Below are positions 39,501 through 48,809 of a DNA stretch of 64,000 nt, in pieces. A program made the position numbers and the translations under genes. Source of the DNA: Siphonodentalium dalli (taxonomy: Eukaryota > Mollusca > Scaphopoda > Gadilida > Siphonodentaliidae); the NCBI GenBank assembly GCA_032622095.1, contig CP136069.1, positions 204,586,690 to 204,650,689 on the forward strand. The letters are read 5' to 3'. Within the stretch, counting starts at the first letter, position 1, and each line of letters starts with the position of its first letter. The notes under the pieces are model-generated. The model saw only the letters and a list, made by a program, of their open reading frames with translations. It did no database searches and was not told where the DNA came from.

Positions 39501-39588
39501 TCCTTCCGTTCATCTCATCTAGGAACTGATAATCGTCAATCATCAGATGGGAAAATGGATCTTTGTCTGTTATAATCGATTGCTCCAT
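3182..39588 (-). CDS. DTWD1: DTWD1 gene: tRNA-uridine aminocarboxypropyltransferase, four coding exons
   Basis: The spliced reading frame is 39588-39406, 37522-37385, 20536-20191, 3516-3182 (183+138+346+335 nt), giving 333 residues plus stop; the human protein is about 304. The family adds an aminocarboxypropyl group from S-adenosylmethionine to a D-loop uridine (acp3U) of tRNA. Seen here: an N-terminal CxxC...CxxC cluster (C32, C35, C43, C46) in a segment with SRMYYCYTC; the conserved block LPIKVDIIKH and DGKSTACHAKILAP; the DSTW signature (D206-W209) in KVIFIDSTWQQANG; and the C-terminal block TYLSTIEAVYYFLIEFHT followed by YDNLLFF. All introns are GT-AG with phases 0, 0 and 1. The start is the first ATG after an in-frame TGA. 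Introns 2 and 3 are huge and repeat-filled. The C-terminus has an extra Lys-rich tail. Orthology is inferred from remembered family sequence, and I regard it as firm. Confidence 0.93.
3624..3684. repeat. Partial GCAGAATGAGG palindrome in DTWD1 intron 3
   Basis: The left arm is shortened and the right arm intact. The downstream flank AAATGACAGACACCCTATTT also follows the copy at 1348-1440, so the two loci share more than the palindrome. Confidence 0.7.
4009..5513. repeat. Left arm of a 15 kb inverted duplication
   Basis: It is nearly identical, inverted, to 17436-19287 (for example TTGCACCGGTGTTGATGGAG at 4081 and its reverse complement near 18828). A 76-codon open frame at 4089-4319 is mirrored at 18589-18819 with few changes; I do not recognise it and treat it as non-coding. 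The arm also contains short ATC-rich tandem repeats at about 4520-4590. Confidence 0.85.
5514..11472. repeat. 5.96 kb direct repeat unit, copy 1
   Basis: It is built of 165-180 bp monomers (words GGCTGCTGGCGGCCATG, GACTCGTTCCCATCTACATG, TACGACCTGTAGCC). Orientation changes inside it: plus from 5514, minus from about 6408, plus from about 6760, minus from about 9915. Copy 2 follows immediately and differs mainly by homopolymer indels and one 3-bp insertion. Confidence 0.9.
6655..9918 (+). mobile_element. Tandem-repeat-bearing non-autonomous element (TAGCTCAACTT ends), unit 1
   Basis: It starts TAGCTCAACTT and ends AAGTTGAGCTA, an 11-bp terminal inverted repeat. It contains an array of monomers, then a CA-rich subterminal stretch (ACGTACACACGTACACAC). 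This layout of short conserved ends around monomer arrays resembles bivalve pearl-type elements. It may be nested in an older copy that starts near 4921. No transposase is seen. Confidence 0.6.
11473..17435. repeat. 5.96 kb direct repeat unit, copy 2
   Basis: It is a head-to-tail copy of the previous unit (5963 against 5959 bp). The near identity points to a very recent duplication or an assembly duplication. Confidence 0.9.
12615..15881 (+). mobile_element. Tandem-repeat-bearing non-autonomous element, unit 2
   Basis: This is the same element as in unit 1, carried along by the 5.96 kb duplication; it is 3 bp longer. Confidence 0.6.
17436..19287. repeat. Right arm of the 15 kb inverted duplication
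   Basis: It is the reverse complement of 4009-5513, with a 383-bp MITE inserted at 18866-19248. Excluding the insertion, the arms are colinear with only scattered substitutions. Confidence 0.85.
18866..19248. mobile_element. TTAA-flanked MITE with twin palindromes, copy 1
   Basis: The ends are CCCTTTACCCAACA and its near inverse TGTTGAGTAAAGGG, with TTAA on both sides (18862-18865, 19249-19252). The unfilled site is preserved in the left arm at 4043-4046, which proves the 4-bp duplication. Inside are two palindromes of about 70 bp containing AATGCATTCTCTTATATATG and its inverse. TTAA targeting suggests a piggyBac- or Kolobok-type transposase in trans. Confidence 0.85.
19288..20100. mobile_element. 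Rearranged monomer-array fragment ending AAGTTGAGCTA
   Basis: Monomers of the same family run in minus orientation to about 19590, then plus orientation to the terminal AAGTTGAGCTA at about 20103. It ends about 90 bp from the donor of DTWD1 exon 3. Confidence 0.6.
20191..20536 (-). CDS. DTWD1: DTWD1 coding exon 3 (residues 108-223) with the DTW signature
   Basis: The acceptor is ATGTTTCAG|GTT and the donor CCGAG|GTAATA (phase 1). It begins VLLLFPSEDS, continues with a low-conservation linker rich in Ser, Asn and Gln, and ends with KVIFIDSTWQQANG then TDPRFR. The linker falls where family members vary in length. Confidence 0.92.
20593..20664. repeat. Degenerate ATGCATTCTC-type palindrome
   Basis: It has the same arms as the twin-palindrome MITEs (GCCAATGTATTCACTTATAT and inverse) with a different GC-rich centre. 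Its partner palindrome is missing. Confidence 0.6.
20874..23613. repeat. 27-bp minisatellite, about 100 copies
   Basis: The unit is CACTGAACTAATTTACAATG + GTTGAAC. Because 27 is divisible by three, it yields a 591-codon open frame on the minus strand (repeating NHCKLVQWF) that is not a gene. Variants include GAAGCACTG against GAACCACTG and TTTACTATGG. Confidence 0.97.
23614..24087 (-). mobile_element. hAT-type transposon remnant inserted in the 27-bp minisatellite
   Basis: It interrupts the array with TGGTTGAAC on both sides, compatible with an 8-bp hAT target duplication, although the tandem context makes this less certain. The left end TAGGGTCCGGCGAATCGG is followed by repeated CGAATCGAATC words, as in hAT termini. 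The right end shows no matching inverted repeat, so the element is truncated or deleted. Confidence 0.6.
23786..24046 (-). pseudogene. BED-type zinc finger fragment of a hAT transposase
   Basis: The frame from the Met at 24046 reads MAEIKSYFEWSVDKFRCKSC and, later, GTTSHLWAHLSRSHP. That is the aromatic-C-x2-C ... H-x3-H-x4-H pattern of BED fingers at the N-terminus of hAT/ZBED proteins. The catalytic RNase-H-like domain is absent; the frame ends after 86 codons. Near 23832 (minus sense) a T-rich tract followed by ACGCAG looks like an intron end. Confidence 0.65.
24088..24862. repeat. 27-bp minisatellite, second block, about 28 copies
   Basis: This is the continuation of the 20874-23613 array beyond the hAT insertion, with more variant units, for example GAACCCACTGAAC (28-bp units near 24608 and 24662). 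Confidence 0.95.
25018..25603. mobile_element. hAT MITE with TTTGGCAAA subterminal words
   Basis: The ends CAGGGTTCGCGCTG and CAGCGCGGACCCTG are inverted repeats (13 of 14). The 8-bp direct repeat GGTACATA lies at 25010-25017 and 25604-25611, the hAT signature. The word TTTGGCAAA recurs near both ends. No transposase frame. Confidence 0.9.
25840..27861 (+). mobile_element. Monomer-array element (pearl-like), 2 kb
   Basis: About a dozen plus-orientation monomers of the family seen at 5.5-17 kb are followed by a CACACGCACACACGG subterminal tract and a terminal AAGTTGAGCTA. At the left boundary AAGTTGAGCTA appears in direct rather than inverted orientation, so the left end is rearranged. Confidence 0.65.
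28083..36797. repeat. 21-bp minisatellite, about 415 copies (8.7 kb)
   Basis: The plus unit is TTCATATTAGTGACTACCTT + A. Common variants are GACCACC, GATTACC and AACTACC (clustered at 29460-30780 and 32600), GACCAAC, ATGTTAG and AAATTAG (only after about 33630), and CCTAATTC at the few unit positions that break the open frames (near 28092, 28617, 28722, 33510). Open frames of up to 1592 codons on both strands follow from the period being divisible by three. In DTWD1 sense each unit reads AATAAGGTAGTCACTAATAT, close to the exon-2 donor. Confidence 0.98.
37385..37522 (-). CDS. DTWD1: DTWD1 coding exon 2 (residues 62-107)
   Basis: The acceptor is TTTCAG|CTT and the donor AAG|GTAATC; both junctions are phase 0. 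It encodes LPIKVDIIKH through YTFPEFPDYNKDK, colinear with the vertebrate protein. The 15 bases across its donor recur in variant units of the 21-bp array that starts about 590 bp further into intron 2. Confidence 0.93.
38346..38597. repeat. 20-bp minisatellite, about 12 copies
   Basis: The unit is ATGGCTTTCGGGAGTCCTAT with ATTC, CTCT and TATATAT variants. It lies in DTWD1 intron 1. Short open frames across it (MAFGSPI-like) are artefacts. Confidence 0.95.
38756..39347 (+). mobile_element. Short monomer-array element with both ends
   Basis: It starts TAGCTCAACTTT and ends AAAGTTGAGCTA; only two to three monomers lie between the termini, and the CA-rich subterminal region is present. It is the most compact complete copy here and defines the ends of the family. 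Confidence 0.75.
39406..39588 (-). CDS. DTWD1: DTWD1 coding exon 1 (residues 1-61)
   Basis: It encodes the zinc-ribbon-like cysteine cluster (CRKC and CYTC). The ATG at 39588 is preceded in frame by TGA four codons upstream, which fixes the start. The donor is AAG|GTACTA (phase 0), a weak match beyond +4. A possible acceptor (TTGCAG, ending at 39626) lies in the 5' leader, so an upstream non-coding exon is likely. Confidence 0.9.
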
Positions 39589-40169
39589 CCCACTTTGTCA
39601 TGTGATGGGTGAGACTTCAATTATTCTGCAAGAGTTAACATTTGATCATTTGTCATAATTATATTCTCCCATACAGCTGCTACATGTATATTCATCCGTC
39701 TGAAAGAATGACAGGCACTTCAAGCCTTTGATGGAGTCTTTTAGATCGAACTACACTTTCTCAGTCAGTATACATAACATAATTCATTATTTGGACAGAA
39801 ATTACTAGCCCATTTATTCCGTCAGTGAAGATTCGGTCACTTCTCTCTCCAAAGAGTTGCTTGGTGTGACCACACAAAGAGAAATCGTCTCGCATGTCAA
39901 GATTTCTGTCGTCCGTCGGGAATATAAATAGAAAATGAAGGTAAAATAATGATGTTATGTTAAATATACATATCTCACGGGCAGTTTGATGTAAATGTAT
40001 GTAGCTCTTGAGCAGATTAATGTTAAAATGTATGTACCTCATAGGCAGATTAATGTTAAATGTATGTACCACATGGGTAGATTAATGTTAAATGTACTGA
40101 ATAACGTCAATAATCAATATGTATTAACTGTAGCCAGTATATATCACTTTCCTTCTTTAAAGTTGTTTG
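39589..40169. other. DTWD1 upstream region
   Basis: It should hold the DTWD1 leader and promoter, but I see no convincing TATA box or initiator. Three copies of a unit of about 33 bp (ATGTATGTACCTCATAGGCA-like) lie at 39990-40098. A minus-strand open stretch near 39770-39940 could be a leader or neighbouring exon but is unsupported. Confidence 0.4.
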
Positions 40170-41900
40170 TTTTGCAAATTAGAGGGAACTCCCATATTGT
40201 GGGGACCCATATATATAGGGACTTCATCAAATTCTTATCGTCGTTTTCAATTGTCTGCAAATGTTTGCGGATATTGACGATAAAAAATTGCGGAGGTCCC
40301 TATATATACGGGTCCCTCCGCAACATAATTTATGAATTAAGCCATTATTGTTTATTATTCATCGAAGACTATGTATTAACTAGGCAATATACACCACACC
40401 ATTAATCAATATTTTCCATCTTATTCCAAAATTAAAGGGACCTCCGGTCATGCATATATGGACATATATATATATGGGACCTCCGCAAATTCTTATCGCC
40501 GTTTTCAATCTCCGCAAAAGGGACCTTCACGAATATAATTGATGAATTAAGCCAAATTGTTTATTATTCGTTGAAGAATAAGTATTAACTAGGCAATAAA
40601 CACCCCACCAATAATCGATATTCCCCATCTTACTCACAAATTAAAGGGGACATCTGCACATGCATGCATGCGGGCAAGTACATGTATATCGGGACCTCGA
40701 AAATTCTTATCTCCGTTTTCAATCTCCGCAAAAGGGACCTCCTTGAATATAATTGATTAATTAAGCCATTATTGTTTATTATTCGTTTAAGTATATACAT
40801 GTATGTTAATTATCAAATTATATAACTTTCCTTATAAAGTTGTGTGTTTTGCCAATTTAGAGGTCATAGAGGGACCTCCGCGAATTGTTAATGCGATTTG
40901 AGGGACATCCGCGATTTAATTTCTGAGATTGGGAACCCACACTGCGTTCTCCTGGAGTACATGTAGATATTATATAGTTAAAGAATAATATTATTTAATT
41001 GACTTAATACCACAACTAATCAATATTCTTCATCGTATATATTCACAAATTTAATTTAATTTAAACGGGACCTCCGCAAATATAATTGATGAATTAAGCC
41101 ATACAGCGTTCTCCTGGAGTACATGTGCGTTATACAGTTAAAGAATAATATTATTTAATTAGCTGAATACCATCAATATTCTTCATCTTGTTCACAGATT
41201 ATAATGGGACCTCCGGGCATGCATGGGCACGTATATATGGGGTCTTCCACAATTTGTTTTTCTCATGGTATAATATTCAATCTCTGCAAATGGACCACTG
41301 CGAATATAAATAATACGTTGAATGTATTAATTAACAGTAGCCAGTATAGACCACTTTCCCTCTTTAAAGTTGTTTGATTTGCCAATTAGAGGGACATCAA
41401 ATAATAAAATATTCTTATTCATAAATTATAAAGGGACCTATATAGCTCCGGGTATACATGGGCGCGCATGCATACATGTACATGGGGACCACCACAAATT
41501 CTTATCGCCATTTTCAATGTCCGCAAAGTGAATATATTGATTAATTAAACCATTATTATTTATTGAAGAATATGTATTAATATACACCACCTTTCTTCTT
41601 TAAAGTTGTTTGTTGTGCCAAATTTAGAGGGACCTCCGCGAATTGTGAGTTGAGGGACATCCGCGATTTGTTGAGCGATCAGAACACACGCGCACAACGT
41701 TCTCCTGGAGTATATAATGTGATTCCCTTCTTTAAAGTTGTTCCTTTTGCTAATTTATATATATAGAGGGACCTCCGCAAATTGTGAATGCGAGTTAACG
41801 GATTTCCGCAACATAATATTCGTGATCGGGACATCCACGCAGCATTCCCTGGGAGTATATATATATATATTATTTAGTTGACTGCATAACATCTATGCTT
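40170..41900. repeat. Degenerate long-period tandem repeat, roughly 200-240 bp
   Basis: Recurring blocks include AGGGACCTCCGCAAATTCTT, TTTTCAATCTCCGCAAA and GAATTAAGCCATTATTGTTT (near 40333, 40549, 40757, 41092, 41547). Spacing and order are irregular, as in an old decayed array. 41901-42397 shows nothing recognisable. Confidence 0.7.
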
Positions 41901-42397
41901 CATTTGATTCACAAATTTTAGGGGTACTCCTGGCATATACAGGGACATAATATATAGGCCCATAGCGAATGTATATCATATCAATGTCTGCCCATTGTGC
42001 TACGCAAATATAATTGATAGAACAAGACACTATTAGGCCAAACAAAATTAATGTTGTGGTTTGGGTTACATGCCAAAAAAAAAGAAGGTCGGTAAGTAGG
42101 GATATATATATATATATTTTTTTTATTCTTTTATTTGCAGAACGATTGGTGAAGAATACTGTGTTGATTCATAAATGATTGGCCATATTATCCATTCAAT
42201 TCCAGACATGAGTCACTACACAGAGCATTTACTAATGACCTTTTTTATTTCAATAAAGAAATAAAATATTAAAAACTGATGTTTTTGAACTTTTTCCTGA
42301 AATAACTTGCAAGCTCCTACAGTAAGACCGACTGAGAGATAAAATGAATACAATACATCAATTTCATTCAATACAATTGGCTATAGCATTGCCTGTT

Positions 42398-42755
42398 CAG
42401 TCCTTCCCAGGAGACGGGAGTGATTGCTCTCGCACCCGTATGCACTCGTAATTTTCAATTCACGGGTGCTAAAATTCGCACCCGTCCTTCTTCACAAAAT
42501 ACTAATGGAGACTGTAATTGTTGGTTCAATATTGAACTATTTTAAGGTTTATTTAGATGCTTTACCATCTCAGTGCAACTATGGCATATTAAAGTGTAAC
42601 TAGACATAGGTCTATTCCACAATGACTTTTTGTTTGAGCAAAAACCCAACTGACATGTACAATTATGGTATCGTATGGGTGCCATATTACACCCGTCTTC
42701 TGCATTACGGGAGCAAATAAATGCTCTCGCTGTGTTTTCCCCATGGGAAGGACTG
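42398..42755. mobile_element. CAG...CTG MITE, 6-bp target duplication CCTGTT
   Basis: The inverted ends are CAGTCCTTCCCA and TGGGAAGGACTG. CCTGTT lies at 42392-42397 and 42756-42761. Subterminal words such as CACCCGT and ACGGGTG recur in both orientations. No coding capacity. Confidence 0.85.
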
Positions 42756-43121
42756 CCTGTTTATTAACTGGATGATATGACACTAGCAGGTGGTTTCGGC
42801 ATTTAGCCCTTATAAGGATGTTCTGACAGATAAAATTCAACAAAAATCCTTAATATGTTAGTTTGTTGAATAGTATGAATACATATTTTAGCATCCATCC
42901 AAATGGAGAATGGGAAATCCAATAGTAATTTTCTCTGTCTGCTGTTTGCTTCTAATACATTCTACCAAGAGATGAATATCATATTGAATGTGATACTTTT
43001 AAAACTGGATGGGGAATGAAACATGAATCTCATTCAAGGCAAATGCAATGGACATGAATTTAATAAACTCTGCATTTGCTGAAATTTCACTTCACATCTA
43101 TCAGTATCACTGTGCTTTTAA

Positions 43122-43463
43122 CCCTTTACCCAACAAACCGGCCAAATAAAGCTTCAACAGCCTAAAATATCTTCGGTCTGTCTCAATAGAACCATACAAA
43201 TATGGATATCATTGGAACCGGCTCCTTGACCACATTGTGATAGTTACAGTTATGCCCTGTGCCAATGCATTCTCTTATATATGCGAGTCGACCATAGGTC
43301 GCCTCGCATATATAAGAGAATGCATTGGCCTAAAAAAAATCTTTTTTTAACACTTTTTACCAATTTTTCTTACATTCTTTAACAATTTTATAATTTTTAA
43401 TGTGTTAAGCCAATGCATTCTCTTATATATGCGAGGCACAGGGCCGTTCTGTTGGGTAAAGGG
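43122..43463. mobile_element. TTAA-flanked MITE with twin palindromes, copy 2
   Basis: The ends are CCCTTTACCCAACA and TGTTGGGTAAAGGG, with TTAA at 43118-43121 and 43464-43467. Relative to the copy at 18866 it is inverted, and its second palindrome is shortened to a half. Confidence 0.88.
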
Positions 43464-43532
43464 TTAAATAATATAATAGATAAGTAGGCCATGCTGTGAC
43501 TAATTTATTCTCAATTGACAAGTTGTTATACT

Positions 43533-43790
43533 TTAAATGTTATTTGTTCTGTCTGTGCACTGCTTGATCTTGGTTAGAATGTTGTGACTTGTGTACCATA
43601 CATAATTGCACAGAACTGTTGTGATGTAGTCTCCCTCTGCAGCATCAATTAATTTTGAAAAATCGTAAAGTTGTAAAGTTGATATTTCATGTTTGTCCCA
43701 GATTTCTCCCTGCAGCTGGGTTTTTTTTTCTGGTGGAAGACCCCTTTTTAGACTCATTGAGCATCACTTTAAATGCATTTCTGGTTACTT
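43533..43790 (-). pseudogene. Exon-like fragment with a frame break at an A9 run
   Basis: On the minus strand one frame reads EVTRNAFKVMLNESKKGSS up to a run of nine A (43721-43729). A second frame continues with QLQGEIWDKHEISTLQLYDF and AAEGDYITTVLCNYVWY to a stop at 43533. Composition is protein-like, and removing or adding a base in the A run would join the frames. Function is not recognised; it could be a decayed exon or a sequencing error in a real one. Confidence 0.3.
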
Positions 43791-43808
43791 CTGCTTCATT
43801 TGTAATTT

Positions 43809-44429
43809 GTGACCCGCCATATCAAATCCAGTCGGAAGTCGGGATTTTTTTACCCTGTGCCAATGCATTCTCTTATATATGCGAGTCGACCATAGGTCGC
43901 CTCGCATATATAAGAGAATGCATTGGCCTAACAATTTTTTATCATTTTTATTAAATAAATGTTTCTTACAATTTTTAGGACATAAAATAAAAAAACATCC
44001 ATTACCCTGCAGGGAGCCCCACACATATATAGAAGCACATAGAAGAGTGTCGTCTGCTCATGTTTGTCTGGGGCTCTGTATGGGTGAAATTATAAAATTG
44101 TTAAAGAATACAAGAACAAATTATTAAAATTGTAAAAAATTGTTAGGCCAATGCATTCTCTTATATATGCGAGGCGACCTATGGTAAGATGCATTCATTC
44201 CCATACAACGCACACCAAGAGGCCACCGTGGTTCTGCAGATGCGATGGCAATCCAAGTTAGATACATTTATACTCATAGTAAATCACAACAAGGCTGATA
44301 TGATATTCGGATAAGGATAAGATGTATTTTGCATTAAATGTTCTGGGGCTATTAAGCTCAGGCAAAAGAGAATGCATTGGCACAAGGTAAAAAAATCGCG
44401 ACTTCCGACTGGATTTGATGGCGGGTCAC
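43809..44429. mobile_element. Inverted-repeat element carrying palindromes, GTGACCCGCC ends
   Basis: Long inverted ends (GTGACCCGCC..., CCAGTCGGAAGTCG... and their inverses) are flanked by ATTT. Inside is one full AATGCATTCTC palindrome; the second is broken by about 170 bp of unrelated DNA at 44185-44365. Confidence 0.75.
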
Positions 44430-44596
44430 ATTTGTTTGTGCTACCGGTATGCATTTAAACATGATACTTTCACTGTAAGTCAATATCTACAACTTCTCCC
44501 ATCAATATCACAGTGGCCGGGTCGTCGATAAACTCTCCGTCAAATAATTTTTTTTTTTTATATCTGTCGATATCAGGGATTACTCTCGGGATCCAA

Positions 44597-45041
44597 ATAA
44601 ACATACAGGTACAATGTACTCTTATTAAATAAACATACAGGTACAATGTACTCTTATTAATAAACATACAGGTACAATGTACTCTTATTAAATAAACATA
44701 CAGGTACAATGTACTCTTATTAAATAAACATACAGGTACAATGTACTCTTATTAAATAAACATACAGGTACAATGTACTCTTATTAAATAAACATACAGG
44801 TACAATGTACTCTTATTAAATAAACATACAGGTACAATGTACTCTTATTAATAAACATACAGGTACAATGTACTCTTATTAAATAAACATACAGGTACAA
44901 TAAACATACAGGTACAATGTACTCTTATTAAATAAACATACAGGTACAATGTACTCTTATTAATAAACATACAGGTACAATGTACTCTTATTAATAAACA
45001 TACAGGTACAATGTACTCTTATTAAACATACAGGTACAATG
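44597..45041. repeat. Minisatellite, 23-31-bp units, first block
   Basis: The unit core is ACATACAGGTACAATGTACT + CTTATTAA with variable linkers (AATAA, TAA, none), so the unit length varies in a few classes. The core GTACAATGTAC is near-palindromic. Confidence 0.95.
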
Positions 45042-46182
45042 CAGGCCTGGAAATCTCAAGGCGGGCTGGCGGGCTGCCCGCCTACAGCCCGCCTAGAATT
45101 TTCCAAGGCGGGCTTTTTATAGCCCGCCTCGTCAACGATAGGACATTTATTATTTAGTTATTTTATTGTGTTTAATGAGTAAAATACTGCATCGAAATCG
45201 TAATTATATTGTACAGTGTGGGGACTGTGCGCATGCGTGACCTGACGGTAATGTCAAATGGGAATTATAGCGGAATCAGTAAATTCCGGAACGAACTGTT
45301 TCGTAAATCTGATCTTTTGATCGATTCTCACACATTTTATGACCAAAATAAATTATTTCTCTTCATAAGATTGAGCTTACAATATATTTCACTGGATAAA
45401 ATGAACACATGTTTGTGGATAGTGAGAACCAAATGTCACTGTCCCAATTAAGTTCAACCTTTCGTTCCGTTTCCGGTTCCTATCAGTGAAAATTGTATTT
45501 AGCTTGCAGCCGTCTTTTATCGCTTCGATTGACAATATTTTAATATAATTAGCTAAATATATCCACGTATTCTAGTTTACACTGTTATTCAATTATTAAA
45601 GTTCAGAAACTATTTTCTATGTCCCCAATTGCAAACACCCAGTAAATCTATAGATAGCGACTTGACTAGCAGCAGTCTGCGATCGGCAATGAAATATGGA
45701 TTACATTGAGAGAGAAAGCAGTCAATATTCAAGTGCAAATATACTGGATTTAATATTGTTCTTGATTGTGTATTTTATGTAAAATTACACTTTCATGGAG
45801 AATGCTTTTAACGTGGATAAACTCACCCAATTCCGTTGCATGGGTTGGACACCGACTGACAAATTGTTGAGTACAAACACTCTTACATTTTGTTTCTTGT
45901 TCATATAAATTATCATAACATATAAAACATAGTTAAATATTCACCATACCATAATTACTGTGGGGGATTTTGACATTCACAACTCTGTGGACACTTTGTT
46001 TCCACATAAAAAAAAATAATTTAGATGGAGTTATACAACATCAAAAATAGACAAACTAACGGCATTAGTAACTCAGATAAAATAAATCATAACTTTAAAA
46101 GTTGAGGAGGGCTATAGCCCTCCTAGGCATATCTAGGAGGGCTATTAATAGCCCTCCTGGATTTTCTAGATCGCCAGCCCTG
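45042..46182. mobile_element. 1.14 kb CAG...CTG element inserted in the minisatellite, 6-bp duplication ACAATG
   Basis: The left end is CAGGCCTGG and the right end CCAGCCCTG. ACAATG lies at 45036-45041 and 46183-46188, cleanly splitting one minisatellite unit. Subterminal hairpins use GGCGGGCT/AGCCCGCC on the left and AGGAGGGCTA/TAGCCCTCCT on the right. An 80-codon frame at 45209-45451 is not recognised. Confidence 0.8.
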
Positions 46183-46812
46183 ACAATGTACTCTTATTAA
46201 ACATACAGGTACAATGTACTCTTATTAAACATACAGGTACAATGTACTCTTATTAAACATACAGGTACAATGTACTCTTATTAAACATACAGGTACAATG
46301 TACTCTTATTAAATAAACATACAGGTACAATGTACTCTTATTAAACATACAGGTACAATGTACTCTTATTAAACATACAGGTACAATGTACTCTTATTAA
46401 ACATACAGGTACAATGTACTCTTATTAATAAACATACAGGTACAATGTACTCTTATTAATAAACATACAGGTACAATGTACTCTTATTAAACATACAGGT
46501 ACAATGTACTCTTATTAATAAACATACAGGTACAATGTACTCTTATTAATAAACATACAGGTACAATGTACTCTTATTAACATACAGGTACAATGTACTC
46601 TTATTAACATACAGGTACAATGTACTCTTATTAAATAAACATACAGGTACAATGTACTCTTATTAATAAACATACAGGTACAATGTACTCTTATTAACAT
46701 ACAGGTACAATGTACTCTTATTAACATACAGGTACAATGTACTCTTATTAAACATACAGGTACAATGTACTCTTATTAATAAACATACAGGTACAATGTA
46801 CTCTTATTAAAT
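46183..46812. repeat. Minisatellite, 23-31-bp units, second block
   Basis: This continues the array at 44597-45041, with a higher share of the short 23- and 27-bp units. Confidence 0.95.
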
Positions 46813-48809
46813 ATTCTTATTAAAATCCACCCTGTATGCTGCTTATTTGGGTCCCTATAATTATTTTTATTTCATTCCAAATGACTGCTTTCATTTAAAA
46901 CCAATTTAGGATGATGTAAAATGATTATTAAGAATCAGACAAGGGCTAACACAGCTTCTTCTTCTTCTTCTTGATAGGTGCCATCCGCAATTTTGCATAT
47001 TGTCTCCGGCATAAAGACGATAAAATGGTTAAAACTATATACATATCCATCCAAAGACTCTATTTCTTCGTTGTGGTGAAATAAGGGATCATCTCTTTAA
47101 ATGTTGCTATTAAAGTTCTCTGGGTTCTTGTAGGGCTAAACAAAGAATATGTTGTGAACTGACCCCATTATTTCACCCCTGTACTATTATTACGACTAGA
47201 GCTATAGCTCATATTAACAAGAGGTTGGTATAGGGTGAGTTAACCAACACATTAAAACTATATATATATATATATACCGTATATATATATATTACTGTAG
47301 TCTATAGGCAGTAATAATATATTAATGATTATATGCGAGACGATATTTATTTATGTATTATATTTTATTTTATTCTTGGATGACGCTAGAATATGGTCAT
47401 ATCCAATAAAGAATTTGAATTTGAATTATTAAATTTTGAGGAAATTTCTCCCAGCCGGGGCTGTACTATTATTCCGCCCCTATGTTTCTTTGGATGCCAA
47501 GAGTAGGGCGCTACACCAAACTTCAAGCTTGATCAAATCATAATGATTGGCTTTGAAAATGTCTTGAAAAGTTTTAGTTGGTGGACCCAACTATTCAAAA
47601 AGAGCTAGACGCTCTCGAATAGAGCTGTGCTCTGATAATTAACGTCAGGTTTACGGACTAGAAAAGTTTGTGGGTGTTTGATATTGTTATTAATTGTTTG
47701 CGTTCTACATGTGCTCACATTTGGGGAATATAAGCGCGTAAAAACTGGACGTTTTATATTGCGTGTGTTCGTTATGCACTCCGATAATTGGATTGTACTT
47801 ACGATTATTCGTACCCGTAACATACTTCGGTAATTCGTAGGCCCTACCGTACCTAGGCTGTATGATACGCATTTTATTTTTTTTGGCGGCGAGGTGGAAA
47901 ATATTTAGGGTCGCACGCAAATTTAAAATATGTCTCAATTGAAATATACACACCCGTTGCTCCCTTTAAATTCGTCTCTTTATCCCATTTTAGGGGACCT
48001 CGGCAAATAGGGATCTACTGCAAATCGTGGCACCCCAACGAAATTGAGAAACGTAATTTCTAACGTTGACGGTTGAGTAAGGAAATAATCAATGTAGTGT
48101 CCCCTAAGGTGGGTATCTAAAACGAAAAATAATTGAATATGACTTAGATGTAACTTTCTCACCAACATTTAAGCTCAATATTATCTGATTTATCGGACAA
48201 ATCGTGGCCAAGTTGAGAAAATAATTCAGGGTTGTATCAAAAATGTTCAAACGGATTCGGATCCGGACAAAAAGGTGACAAAATCAGCGAACTCGTGCGC
48301 TAGTAATCGCAGTATATTTATAGGGACTAGGTAGATGAACTGAAGTATATAACAATGTTTTTATTGCGTTATCAAGAGAATTATAATCAGCGATTTAAAC
48401 ATTAAACAAAATTCGTTCGCAAAGAAATAGGTCTCTCAGAATAGGTCACTCTATAAGTCGTTGTGTGATGACGGTGTCACAGAACACACACCAAAGCGCG
48501 ACCGGCTTTTCTTGTATCCACTCTTTCACTTGGCAACAACCCTATCAACATCGCTGGAATCTAAAGTACATACATGCGAGTCAAAGTATGTTATAGAAAT
48601 CGGTCACATATTTTTATAAATATTTCGGCGGCTGTCTATGTGAAACATGCAGGCTATGTTGTCCGTACTTTATTTTTGGTGGAGTACGTATCACGTAGAG
48701 AACTAACAAACTCAATCGAACCAGAACAGTCTGACAAATATAGTGTGGGGATTATTCCCGGAGGAAATATAGCTGCGCGACAACAACTTTCAGAATGTAT
48801 GACATCACT
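46813..48809. other. Unassigned intergenic DNA
   Basis: There is an AT microsatellite at 47258-47292. Minus-strand frames near 47605-47953 and a plus-strand 80-codon frame at 48574-48816 have no recognisable domains and no convincing splice context. Confidence 0.4.
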
